Positions 14,225-21,379 of a DNA stretch of 22,538 bases are shown here, piece after piece. The stretch covers positions 1 to 22,538 of the forward strand of contig CAZMTT010000016.1 in the NCBI GenBank assembly GCA_964569555.1, read 5' to 3'. This DNA is from G020353235 sp964569555 (GTDB lineage Bacteria > Chloroflexota > Dehalococcoidia > Dehalococcoidales > JAUYDJ01). Each line of letters starts with the position of its first letter. Position 1 is the first letter of the stretch. The translations under genes and the position numbers were made by a program. The notes below the pieces were generated by a model. The model was not told the DNA's origin. It saw only the letters and a program-made list of their open reading frames with translations, and searched no databases.

Positions 14225-17200
14225 TCTGGCTCTTGCCCCTGAGGTAGTCAATCATCGGCTGGGTGACCAGCGGGACGACATCGCCAATCATGTGGGGCAT
14301 AAGATTGTCCATCACCTTGGGCATTAACTCCGGCATCTGTTCCCGCATGTAGTCGGGCATCGGTATGCGCTCCGCCACCCGCTGCAGCATTACCGGCATG
14401 ACCTTGGGCATCATCATCGGCAGCAGTCGGGGGAACAGAATGGGGAACATCGGCTTCATTAGATTTAATGCCCCCGGAATCCTGCCCATAGCCCGCATCA
14501 TCTTGCCCATGCCGAAAGGCATGGCATCAATCATCTCGGGCCACATGCTACCCATCAGGTCGGCAAACCCCTGGGGCGTCATCAGCGCAATCATGGCTTC
14601 AAAGACAGCCCATTGCTTCTGTACCTCGGGGTTGGGGTCGGGGAAGTCATAGCCGAGGACTGAAGTGGCGAAGCGGGCCAGGTCTACCGTCTCGATGGGC
14701 AGCTGCTTCTTTTTAGCGGTGACCCGGAACTGGAACTCACAGCAGGGACACAGCGCCAGCAGCTTCTGGGCACCGGTATTCATGGCTTCATCCATGCGGA
14801 ACTTGCCAATATCGGCGGCGACCGGTGGGTCCTTGATGAGGGTGAGCACGCTGCCGCAGCAGTGTGCCCATTCGCGGTTGTGTTCCATTTCGACCAGCTT
14901 TACCCCGGGGATGGCTTTAATCAGGTCGCGGGGGGCATCATACACGCTTGACACCCGCCCGATATGGCACGAGTCATGCAGGGTTACCGTCGTCTTCTGC
15001 CCGGTATCGGGGAACTTGAACTCCCCGCTCTTAATTTTCTCGGTGACTACCTCGCTGTAGTGCTTGGCGGTGATAGGGTAATCTATGCCCAGCTTTTCCG
15101 CCCATACCGGATAGACCTGACGCCACATCATGTCACACGCCGGGCAGGAGGTAACCACGGTATCAACGCCGGCGTCCTTCATATTCTGGATATTTGACCG
15201 GAGTGTCTCTTCAAAGACATCCCATTTGCCGCAGACGAGCATTGGTGTCCCGCAGCAGTTTTCTTTCTCCCCGATATAGGTGAAGTCAACGCCGGCGGCA
15301 TCAAGCAGCCTGACCGCAGCCATGGCGATGTCATTTTCCACATGGCTGGCGGTACAGCCGGCAAAGTAGGCTACCTTCGCCTTATGCGACGGACCGTGCT
15401 TTGCCTTCAGGTCTTCGGGGAACCAGGCGGTGCGGTCTTTGCGGTAAGCCGCCCAGATATCACCCTCTTTACGTAGCGAGGCAGCCATCATCTCAAAAGG
15501 CGGGAAGGTCATTCTCTTCTCGTCGGTGACCAGCTGACCGCGTAGCTTCATCCACGACGGCTCAATGGGTAGCGCTGCCGAGCAGCGCAGGTTGCACAGC
15601 TCGCAGGTGGTGCAGACCAGGATAGTATCCACCATGAACTGGTCCCAGTTTTCTCTGCCCTCAACATACTCCCGCAGCCAGTACCACTTGCCTCTCGGGC
15701 TCTGGCTCTCCCATTTTCGCCCGTAGAACTGGTCGCATTCATCGATGCAGTAGCCGCACTGGGAGCAGCCGTAGGCGTACCAGATAACATCGGGGGGAAT
15801 ATTGCGTACCGGTTTGTCCGGCCTTTCCCCGATGTGGGTAATAACCTGATTGCCGAAAGGCCGGAGCAGGGGCTCAAACAACTGGGCCAGGTATGTGGCC
15901 AGGCTCAGTATGCCACCACCGATAACCTTACCCGGATTCAGAATCGCCTGGCGGTCTACCTTTTTCTTGAATGCCTTGAGGCGGGCAAGCCTTTCCTTGC
16001 CCAATACCTGGGGTGCTTTCCGGGCGAAATAGAGCCCGGTGGAATAGGCGCGACCACCGTGCTTCTCGGCGATTTTCATGACGCTCAGCGACAGCGGAAA
16101 GACGAAGTTGTAGCCGAACTTGCGCTGGTCGCCGGGGATAAACCCCAGAATGACCACCTCCGGCTGGCCATTCTGGCTTTTCCGGATGATGACACCTTCC
16201 TTTACTATGGGCTGGTTTACCTTGCGCTCTACCTCGGCCATCATATTGCCCAGACTGGCCAGGGGGACCACCACTTCGGCTGGTATCAGGCTCGGCCCCA
16301 GACGTTTGACAATCATCAGCTTGAAGCGGTTCTCCCATTCGTGCTGGGCAATCTTGTCACTGAGCAGCTCTGCCTGGCAGGGCTTCATAATCCGGGGTAG
16401 TTTAGCCATGACCGCCTTTTCATCTTTCGGGCGGAAGGCGAGGGTGAGGATATACGACGCCGGCAGCAGCACGTGTTTCTCCACCGGGTGGCCGTAGTGT
16501 TCCATCAGTGGTGCCTTGTTCTTGAGTTCAGCCATGCGCGGGTTGATAAAAATTAGTGACCAGATGGGCAGTTTCTGGTCAATCATGGCCTGTACCAGCT
16601 GTTGCAGGTCGTGGGGGTCGGGGCAGCCGATAGCTATTATCTTCATATCCTCCAGGGGCTGGACGCGTAGCGTCACCTCGCTGATGAGGCCGGTAATGCC
16701 CCCGGCACCGGAAATGAGGTCAAGCTCTGCCCCGCTGAATTCCTGGACCTTGCCATCGGGCAATACCACGCGGGCACTGACCACATTGTCCTGAAACCAG
16801 CCGAATTCAAACGAGCCGATGCCGGTTCCTCCCTGGGCCAGCCAGCCGGCAACGGTAGCCGCCGGGTAGCTGGTGGGGTAAAGCCGCAGGGTCAAGCCGT
16901 GCTTCTGTAATTCTTTGTCCAGCTTCTCCCAGACCACCCCCGCCTGTGCCGTGGCCGTCATGGCTTTGGCATCAATGTGGCTGACCTGGCTCATCTGGTA
17001 GAAATCTATTACTATGCCCTTTTTGATGGGGAGCACACCACCGTAGCCCGTTGATGCCGTGCCCCGTGGGGTCAGCGGCATATTCTGTTCGGTAGCCCAG
17101 CGCACCAGCTCAACCAGTTCCGCCTCGGTTTGCGGCTGGACTACGGCCTCTGGGGTGGTGTTGCCGATGAGCGGCTTGATAAGGCTGGGCATGGCGGCAA

Positions 17201-17300
17201 CATCATGACTGTAGAGTTTTCTTTCTGTCTTATGAAAGGAGACGCGTTCACCGAATTTCTGTTCCAGGTACGCCCGCTGTTGAGAATTTAACTTAGCCAT
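14220..17300 (-). CDS. FAD-binding / 4Fe-4S / CCG-domain oxidoreductase (D-lactate or glycolate dehydrogenase type) with Met-rich tail
   Basis: The 1026-residue protein joins a GlcD-like flavoprotein to a GlpC-like Fe-S subunit. Order: FAD-binding PCMH domain (about 45-215, with PRGTASTGYGG and GGTGIGSFEFGW), FAD-oxidase C-terminal domain (to about 460, ending in ILNPGK), two 4Fe-4S motifs (C512/515/518/522 and C563/566/569/573), and two CCG domains (CC at 682-683 with CPAC at 719-722; CC at 814-815 with CPCC at 851-854). Residues 905-1020 form a Met/Pro-rich tail with repeated LMPK/MPxxM units. Such enzymes oxidise 2-hydroxyacids and pass electrons to a quinone or Fe-S carrier. The substrate here is unknown. 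GAGGGGG precedes the ATG. No lactate permease or Etf gene is adjacent. Confidence 0.88.
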   Translation of the reverse strand: MAKLNSQQRAYLEQKFGERVSFHKTERKLYSHDVAAMPSLIKPLIGNTTPEAVVQPQTEAELVELVRWATEQNMPLTPRGTASTGYGGVLPIKKGIVIDFYQMSQVSHIDAKAMTATAQAGVVWEKLDKELQKHGLTLRLYPTSYPAATVAGWLAQGGTGIGSFEFGWFQDNVVSARVVLPDGKVQEFSGAELDLISGAGGITGLISEVTLRVQPLEDMKIIAIGCPDPHDLQQLVQAMIDQKLPIWSLIFINPRMAELKNKAPLMEHYGHPVEKHVLLPASYILTLAFRPKDEKAVMAKLPRIMKPCQAELLSDKIAQHEWENRFKLMIVKRLGPSLIPAEVVVPLASLGNMMAEVERKVNQPIVKEGVIIRKSQNGQPEVVILGFIPGDQRKFGYNFVFPLSLSVMKIAEKHGGRAYSTGLYFARKAPQVLGKERLARLKAFKKKVDRQAILNPGKVIGGGILSLATYLAQLFEPLLRPFGNQVITHIGERPDKPVRNIPPDVIWYAYGCSQCGYCIDECDQFYGRKWESQSPRGKWYWLREYVEGRENWDQFMVDTILVCTTCELCNLRCSAALPIEPSWMKLRGQLVTDEKRMTFPPFEMMAASLRKEGDIWAAYRKDRTAWFPEDLKAKHGPSHKAKVAYFAGCTASHVENDIAMAAVRLLDAAGVDFTYIGEKENCCGTPMLVCGKWDVFEETLRSNIQNMKDAGVDTVVTSCPACDMMWRQVYPVWAEKLGIDYPITAKHYSEVVTEKIKSGEFKFPDTGQKTTVTLHDSCHIGRVSSVYDAPRDLIKAIPGVKLVEMEHNREWAHCCGSVLTLIKDPPVAADIGKFRMDEAMNTGAQKLLALCPCCEFQFRVTAKKKQLPIETVDLARFATSVLGYDFPDPNPEVQKQWAVFEAMIALMTPQGFADLMGSMWPEMIDAMPFGMGKMMRAMGRIPGALNLMKPMFPILFPRLLPMMMPKVMPVMLQRVAERIPMPDYMREQMPELMPKVMDNLMPHMIGDVVPLVTQPMIDYLRGKSQK

Positions 17301-17354
17301 TTTTAGCCCCCTCTTCTGCCCACGCCTTTTATCGGGATAAAACGGGTAGGGATT

Positions 17355-17384
17355 AAGATACTAATCTTTCGTTTATGCTGTCAA
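17355..17384 (-). promoter_or_regulatory. candidate promoter of the oxidoreductase gene
   Basis: On the minus strand a perfect TTGACA (17379-17384), 18 bp, then TATCTT (17355-17360, 4 of 6). The leader would be about 45 nt. A second minus-strand TATAAT lies just upstream (about 17390-17395) without a good -35. Confidence 0.5.
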
Positions 17385-17570
17385 GTTTAATTATAGCAAA
17401 GTTTGGTCGTATCTTTAAAAATGGGTAGCTAGCCTTGATTCTGGAAGAATACACGAGTATTTGGGAGGGTGTAGGAATACTGTTGCCAGTATGGGAACAG
17501 GAAAGCTTCCTCAATGTAATTCTTTTCTACTTAATACAAATTATAGCGGTCATTTTCTTAATCAGCCGCT

Positions 17571-17599
17571 TTGACTTGGCAGTTCCTGTTTGTTAAATT
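17571..17599 (+). promoter_or_regulatory. candidate promoter of the proX-proW unit
   Basis: TTGACT (17571-17576), 17 bp, then TAAATT (17594-17599). The -35 is 5 of 6 and the -10 is 4 of 6. It would give a leader of about 190 nt. The preceding stretch, 17400-17570, holds no open frame I can support and no recognised element apart from small palindromes. Confidence 0.4.
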
Positions 17600-17605
17600 G
17601 CAATA

Positions 17606-17796
17606 GCCGCGAAAGGTAGTAGGCCAATCAAAGTAGGAAAGAGAGCCAATCACCAGACACCTCACTTCAGCAGTGCCGGCAACTGGCGGCAAGGGGCGGC
17701 ACACCAGTTACGCTGACATCTTACACTGGCACTAGTGGAGAGACCTGACGGACAAGCGTAACTTCAGGTTAAAACCACTGGAAAAGGGGGAATCGT
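17606..17796 (+). promoter_or_regulatory. structured 5' leader of the binding-protein gene
   Basis: About 190 nt with no gene but with several overlapping pairings: GTGCCG with CGGCAC, AACTGG with CCAGTT, CCAGT with ACTGG, the palindrome CACTAGTG, and CCTGA with TCAGG close to the ribosome site. These are mutually exclusive in part, as in a switching leader. No glycine, guanidine, cobalamin or other riboswitch consensus was recognised. Confidence 0.3.
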
Positions 17797-18840
17797 ATGA
17801 AAAAAATCTTACTTGTTCTGTTGATGCTAATACTCGTGCTGAGCATGAGTGTAGGCGGCTGCGCTGGTCCGCAGGAGCCGGAAGCGAAACCAACTATCGT
17901 AATTGGCGATAACAACTGGGGCAGCGCCCATTTTCTGGCAGAGATGCAGAAAATAATCATAGAGCACGGGTATGGATATCCCGTGGAGCTGATTGCGGGT
18001 AAGACCGTCATCCTCTGGGAGGCAACCATAGCCGGTGAAGTGGACGTGGACCCGGAGGTGTGGCGTCCCAACATGGCCGACTGGGATGAAGCCATATCAG
18101 GCGGCGAGTTGATAGATTTAGCCATCATCAATGAAGATAACTGGCAAAGCCTTTTTGTAGTCCCCACCTATATGATAGAAGGCGATGCGTCCAGGGGTAT
18201 AGACCCCATGGCACCCGAGCTGCAGAGCGTTGACCAGCTCTCAGAGCCGAAGTATAAAGAGCTCTTTGCAGACCCCGAAAACCCCAGCAAGGGCCGGATA
18301 TTCTCATGTCTCCCTGGATGGGAATGCGAGCTGATTAACCAGAGACAACTGAAGGCATACGGGCTGGACGAACACTATAACCTGATAAGCCCGGGCAGCC
18401 AGGAAGCCCTTTTTGCAAACCTGATTAAAGCGTACGAAAATGGTGAGCCTTACATCACCTACATGTGGGGTCCCACCTGGATAGCCGGTAAGCTGGACCT
18501 GACACGACTGGAAGAGCCGGCGTATAACGAACAGGACTGGGAAACCGATAACAGCTGCGCTTATCCCTCGGCTGACATACACGTCGTAGCACACCCCGGC
18601 TTCCCGGAAAAGGCTCCGGACGTTGCCGAGATGTATGAAAGCTGGTACATGGAAACGGCTTACTTTAACGAGGCGCTAGCTTACATGGACGAGACCGGCG
18701 GGGAGCCGTTTGACGCCGCCCTCTGGTTCATCAAAGAGAGGGAGGAAGTGTGGACCAAGTTCGTCCCCGATGATATCGCCCAGAATGTGAAAGAGGCGGT
18801 AGCCAGCGGCGCAGTAGCGCCCCAGGGTACTGCTGAATAA
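17797..18840 (+). CDS. glycine betaine/proline-type ABC transporter substrate-binding lipoprotein
   Basis: The 347-residue protein begins with a lipoprotein signal (MKK, a leucine-rich helix, then VGGC with the lipidated C22), so it is anchored outside the cytoplasmic membrane. The rest is an OpuAC/ProX-type binding fold: TIVIGDNNWGSAHFLA at the start of the mature domain, then VDVDPEVWRPNM, SCLPGWECE and ITYMWGPTW. Its many Trp and Tyr residues fit an aromatic cage for a quaternary amine. It probably captures glycine betaine or a related osmoprotectant; the exact ligand is inferred. AAGGGGG precedes the ATG. The permease gene follows after 115 bp. Confidence 0.87.
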   Translation: MKKILLVLLMLILVLSMSVGGCAGPQEPEAKPTIVIGDNNWGSAHFLAEMQKIIIEHGYGYPVELIAGKTVILWEATIAGEVDVDPEVWRPNMADWDEAISGGELIDLAIINEDNWQSLFVVPTYMIEGDASRGIDPMAPELQSVDQLSEPKYKELFADPENPSKGRIFSCLPGWECELINQRQLKAYGLDEHYNLISPGSQEALFANLIKAYENGEPYITYMWGPTWIAGKLDLTRLEEPAYNEQDWETDNSCAYPSADIHVVAHPGFPEKAPDVAEMYESWYMETAYFNEALAYMDETGGEPFDAALWFIKEREEVWTKFVPDDIAQNVKEAVASGAVAPQGTAE

Positions 18841-18879
18841 GGGTACTGAGCAGGTAAGTGGAATAAGGTGTGAGATTGG

Positions 18880-18924
18880 TATCCCCGCTTTACTGTCGCC
18901 CTCTTTTCGGGTAGAGCGGGGATA
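18880..18924 (+). other. intercistronic hairpin between binding-protein and permease genes
   Basis: TATCCCCGCT (18880-18889) and AGCGGGGATA (18915-18924) make a perfect, GC-rich 10-bp stem, with an inner CCC/GGG pairing. No T-run follows, so it is not a classical terminator. Hairpins in this position commonly protect the upstream message, which would favour excess of the binding protein over the permease. Confidence 0.6.
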
Positions 18925-18955
18925 TTGGTAGATTTAGTTAGGGAGGAAATGAGCC

Positions 18956-19816
18956 ATGTTTGATTTCCCGGAGCTAGTTGTTATCCCCTTGGGTGACTGG
19001 ATTAACGCCGCAGTGGAATGGTTGACGATTAACCTGGCCGCTTTCTTTAACGTCATTACCATAGTTATTAGAGAACCGCTGGTACAGATTGAGCACTTCC
19101 TGTGGTGGATACCCTGGTGGGCGATGATAATTATCCTGGCAGGTGTAGCCTGGAGGGTTGCTGGCTACAAGATAGCCCTGGTCTCCTTATTTGGTATGGT
19201 GTTCATCGGGGTGATGGGGCTCTGGGACCACACCATGACCACCCTGGCCATAATTATCACTGCGGTTGTGGTCTCGGTATTAATCGGTATTCCACTGGGC
19301 ATTCTGGCCGCCAAGAATGACCGCTTTGAATCCATAATGCGTCCCATTCTGGATGGTATGCAGACCATGCCCAGCTTTGTCTATCTCATCCCGGCAGTGT
19401 TCTTCTTTGGTTTGGGCAAGGTGCCCGCGGTGGTGGCTACCGTTATCTACGCTGTGCCACCCTGCATTCGCCTTACGAACCTGGGTATCCGTCAGGTCCC
19501 CCGGGAAATAGTTGAGGCAGGCAAAGCCTTTGGCAGCACCGGCATGCAGCTCCTGTTAAAGATACAGCTGCCGCTGGCTCGCCCCAGCATTATGGCTGGC
19601 GTCAACCAGACGATAATGATGGCGCTGGCTATGGTGGTTATTGCGTCTATGATTGGTGCCTCTGGACTTGGTCTTGAGGTCCTGCGTGGTATTGAGCGGC
19701 TTGATGTGGGACGTGGCTTTCTGGCGGGTGTTGGTATTGTTATCCTCGCCATAATGATTGACCGAATCGGGCAGTCCTTTGGTAAGGTAAATTCCACCCG
19801 ACGCCCCAGCTTTTAG
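18956..19816 (+). CDS. glycine betaine/proline-type ABC transporter permease
   Basis: This 286-residue inner-membrane permease of the ProW/OpuAB type has about six hydrophobic helices. Its EAA loop, which docks the ATPase, reads EAGKAFGSTGMQLLLKIQLP, and MQTMPSFVYLIP and GASGLGLEVLRGIERLDVG are typical of the family. GGAGG lies 9 nt before the ATG. It follows the binding-protein gene on the same strand and is clearly its partner. What is missing is the ATPase (ProV/OpuAA): the next gene is on the other strand, and upstream of the binding protein is a non-coding region. The ATPase must be encoded elsewhere or shared. Confidence 0.9.
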   Translation: MFDFPELVVIPLGDWINAAVEWLTINLAAFFNVITIVIREPLVQIEHFLWWIPWWAMIIILAGVAWRVAGYKIALVSLFGMVFIGVMGLWDHTMTTLAIIITAVVVSVLIGIPLGILAAKNDRFESIMRPILDGMQTMPSFVYLIPAVFFFGLGKVPAVVATVIYAVPPCIRLTNLGIRQVPREIVEAGKAFGSTGMQLLLKIQLPLARPSIMAGVNQTIMMALAMVVIASMIGASGLGLEVLRGIERLDVGRGFLAGVGIVILAIMIDRIGQSFGKVNSTRRPSF

Positions 19817-19839
19817 TGGCTGGACTGACTGGCAACGGG

Positions 19840-20286
19840 TCAGAGCTGCTTCTGCATCTTGATGTGTTTGATGCCGACTTCCTGGAAGGGCGTGCCCGTT
19901 TCCTGGTAGCCACACGATTTATAGAAGGCGATTGCCCGGTACTGGGCGTGTAGAATCACTTTTTCGACGCCCTGGTTTTTTAGTTCCTTCTCCAGAAAAG
20001 AAATGATTTCGCTTCCGATTCCCCGCCCCCGGAACGATTTCAGTACTGCCAGTCTCTCCAGTTTAGCCTGGTTATTACTCAAAAATAGCACTCTGGCGGT
20101 GCCGATGGCTTTCCCTCCATCCTTGGCTAGCATATGAAGCGCGGTCCGGTCATCTTCATCGTATTCTAAGTTGGGCGGGATGTTCTGCTCGGTAATAAAT
20201 ACCCGTCTTCTTATCCGGAAGGCGTCTTTTAGCTCGCTTTCACTATTGACTAATTTATAGTGATATACGGCACCTTCATGAGACAT
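19840..20286 (-). CDS. GNAT family N-acetyltransferase
   Basis: The 148-residue protein is a single-domain GNAT with the acetyl-CoA pyrophosphate-binding motif FRGRGIG (85-91), the preceding beta-strand KLERLAVL, and a late HAQYRAIAFYKSCGYQ segment. An early RIRRRVFITEQNIP block is the pattern seen in ElaA/YjcF-like members. It transfers an acetyl group from acetyl-CoA to an amine; the substrate is unknown. GAGAGG about 8 nt upstream supports the ATG at 20286. It stands alone, converging on the permease gene from the other side. Confidence 0.88.
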   Translation of the reverse strand: MSHEGAVYHYKLVNSESELKDAFRIRRRVFITEQNIPPNLEYDEDDRTALHMLAKDGGKAIGTARVLFLSNNQAKLERLAVLKSFRGRGIGSEIISFLEKELKNQGVEKVILHAQYRAIAFYKSCGYQETGTPFQEVGIKHIKMQKQL

Positions 20287-20443
20287 ATTTTGGCCTCTCT
20301 CACCGGTGGCAAATATCGGCGCTATAATACTAGCATACTAAAATACTCCTGATAAGCCGATAGTCGGGGAATAAATTAGGTATATTCCACTTGCTTGATA
20401 GGGGAGAGGGGGTAGTTGGCTGATTAAATAAACTTGGTGAGCG

Positions 20444-20452
20444 TGTTATAAT
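20444..20452 (+). promoter_or_regulatory. extended -10 promoter upstream of the bS22-like gene
   Basis: TG-T-TATAAT: a perfect -10 (20447-20452) with the TGn extension, which can substitute for a poor -35. Transcription would begin near 20459, about 46 nt before the mini-gene start. Confidence 0.5.
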
Positions 20453-20504
20453 TGGTAAAATTAATTGACGGCGCAAGCAATATCCGCCAGGTGGTTTGAG
20501 CGGT

Positions 20505-20600
20505 ATGGGCAATGTTAAAAAGTGGCGGAAAAAGAAGATGAGTAAAAAGCATCACCGGCGAGTTCTGGACAAAACCCGGAGGGAGAGGAGGCGCAAGTAG
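20505..20600 (+). CDS. bS22/AURKAIP1-COX24 (mS38)-like mini ribosomal protein
   Basis: The 31-residue, extremely basic peptide reads MGNVKKWRKKKMSKKHHRRV, then LDKTRRERRRK. It follows the pattern of the AURKAIP1/COX24 domain proteins, known as bS22 in mycobacterial ribosomes and mS38 in mitochondria: K-rich start, the KKMSKKxHRRxL core, KTRxxRRRK end. It would sit in the small subunit near the decoding region. The gene is too short for routine ORF calling. AGGTGG lies about 10 nt upstream of the ATG, and an extended -10 promoter precedes it. No other ribosomal gene is adjacent. Confidence 0.82.
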   Translation: MGNVKKWRKKKMSKKHHRRVLDKTRRERRRK

Positions 20601-20613
20601 TTTAAAAAAGCTG

Positions 20614-20637
20614 GAATTATTGCCGAATTAATAATTC
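20614..20637 (-). terminator. AT-rich terminator of the 66-residue protein gene
   Basis: GAATTATT and AATAATTC form a perfect 8-bp stem with an 8-nt loop. On the minus strand this is followed after 4 nt by six Ts, about 10 bp after the stop of the upstream small gene. The low GC of the stem makes it a weak but plausible intrinsic terminator. Confidence 0.45.
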
Positions 20638-20646
20638 AGGGAATAC

Positions 20647-20847
20647 TTAACTTGACTCTTCATCTGAAAGTTTGACTTTGCCTTCTATTTCCTCGTAAAT
20701 AGCCACATACAGCTCGCCAAGTTTTATACCTATCGTTGCCGTGTCCCCTTTGCGGACCCCCGGTGGGATAATGTTACCCATGAGAGCGCCATGATTTAAA
20801 TAGGCAAGGGCTAGAGCCTGGGCTACTTCGGCGACGGTGGTTGCCAT
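20647..20847 (-). CDS. small protein of 66 residues, unknown
   Basis: The frame extends 7 codons upstream, but GGGAGG lies 6 nt before the internal ATG at 20847, which is therefore the start. The product begins MATTVAEVAQALALAYLNHG and ends in an acidic tail (KLSDEESS). The middle part is GVRKGDTATIGIKLGELYVAIYE in two overlapping segments. It is soluble-looking, mixed alpha/beta, with no motif I recognise. It is surrounded by other very small genes and precedes a terminator-like hairpin. Confidence 0.65.
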   Translation of the reverse strand: MATTVAEVAQALALAYLNHGALMGNIIPPGVRKGDTATIGIKLGELYVAIYEEIEGKVKLSDEESS

Positions 20848-20922
20848 GATATACCTCCCATTATGCAAGGTGTTTATTAATAATGCTCTTATTAGAAACT
20901 TCGGGTTTGAAACCGGCGGGAA

Positions 20923-21066
20923 TTAGGCAACGAAGTTGACATAAATCAAGAGCCAGATAAAAAGCCAGCCAAAAGCCAGGATGAGTTTTAAGGGCATTGA
21001 CCTGACGAGTACGATGATGCCGAATAAACCAATAGCGCCCAAAATGGCAAAAAGAAAGTTTCCCAT
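20923..21066 (-). CDS. 47-residue membrane peptide, unknown, possibly leaderless
   Basis: The frame of 47 codons encodes two hydrophobic helices (FLFAILGAIGLFGIIVLV and LILAFGWLFIWLLIYV) separated by a short basic turn (RSMPLK), which is convincing membrane-protein composition. There is no Shine-Dalgarno. A perfect minus-strand TATAAT (21072-21077) ends 5 bp before the ATG, so the message may start at or next to the A of the start codon. It lies directly downstream of the tRNA-Pro half gene and may once have been co-transcribed with the tRNA. The function is unknown. Confidence 0.5.
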   Translation of the reverse strand: MGNFLFAILGAIGLFGIIVLVRSMPLKLILAFGWLFIWLLIYVNFVA

Positions 21067-21086
21067 AGGCTATTATACCGAGTTTC

Positions 21087-21133
21087 TGGTCGGGGTGGCC
21101 GGATTTGAACCGGCGACCACCTGAACCCCATTC
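21087..21133 (-). tRNA. 3' half of tRNA-Pro(GGG), truncated in the anticodon loop; probable att site
   Basis: Read on the minus strand: anticodon loop ATGGGGT (T33, anticodon GGG at 21129-21127, G37), 3' anticodon stem TCAGG, variable loop TGGTC, T-arm GCCGG-TTCAAAT-CCGGC, acceptor strand CACCCCG, discriminator A and an encoded CCA (21089-21087). These fit tRNA-Pro. The 5' half (CGGGGTG acceptor, D-arm, CCTGA stem) is absent from the sequence upstream; identity stops two bases into the stem. It is therefore not a working tRNA. Integrases often recombine in the anticodon loop and leave such a 3' half at the far end of the element, which would put the element to the right. Confidence 0.75.
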
Positions 21134-21379
21134 TCACCGACTCTTTTGGGGCCACCGGACCTGATTTTGAGGCTAAAATCTAGTGCCTTGCCTCCTTATT
21201 TTTATACTATTCAGGTGGTCATCGGCTGCCCGAATTTTAAATTTTCCAGTCTATCTGTCGGCTGTCAACAGATTAGCATTGAATATTGGAAAAAGCAACG
21301 CATAATCTATTTTAAGGTAGCAAAACAAGCTTTTACTGCACAGCAATGATGATTCGACTCGCTAGCACTCTGGTTCATG
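21134..21379. other. non-coding stretch inside the putative element, with inverted repeats
   Basis: No gene is supportable. GACCACCTGAA (21115-21125, in the tRNA half) is repeated inverted as TTCAGGTGGTC (21210-21220). GATTTT and AAAATC (21161-21178) make a perfect 6-bp hairpin, and CCCC (21126-21129) faces GGGG around 21150. Symmetric arms of this kind next to a tRNA fragment are what a tyrosine recombinase site could look like, but no integrase gene is visible. Confidence 0.35.

Noticed and set aside
15834..16400. 188-codon open frame antisense to the oxidoreductase gene
   Set aside because: Shadow of a well-supported multidomain gene on the other strand.
21087..21220. Complete tRNA with an intron in the anticodon loop
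   Set aside because: A CCTGAA copy lies upstream on the minus strand, but it is preceded by neither a D-arm nor the CGGGGTG acceptor strand, so no full tRNA can be built.
21146..21349. 67-codon plus-strand open frame beside the tRNA half
   Set aside because: No ribosome site, and no recognisable features; it starts inside the inverted-repeat region.
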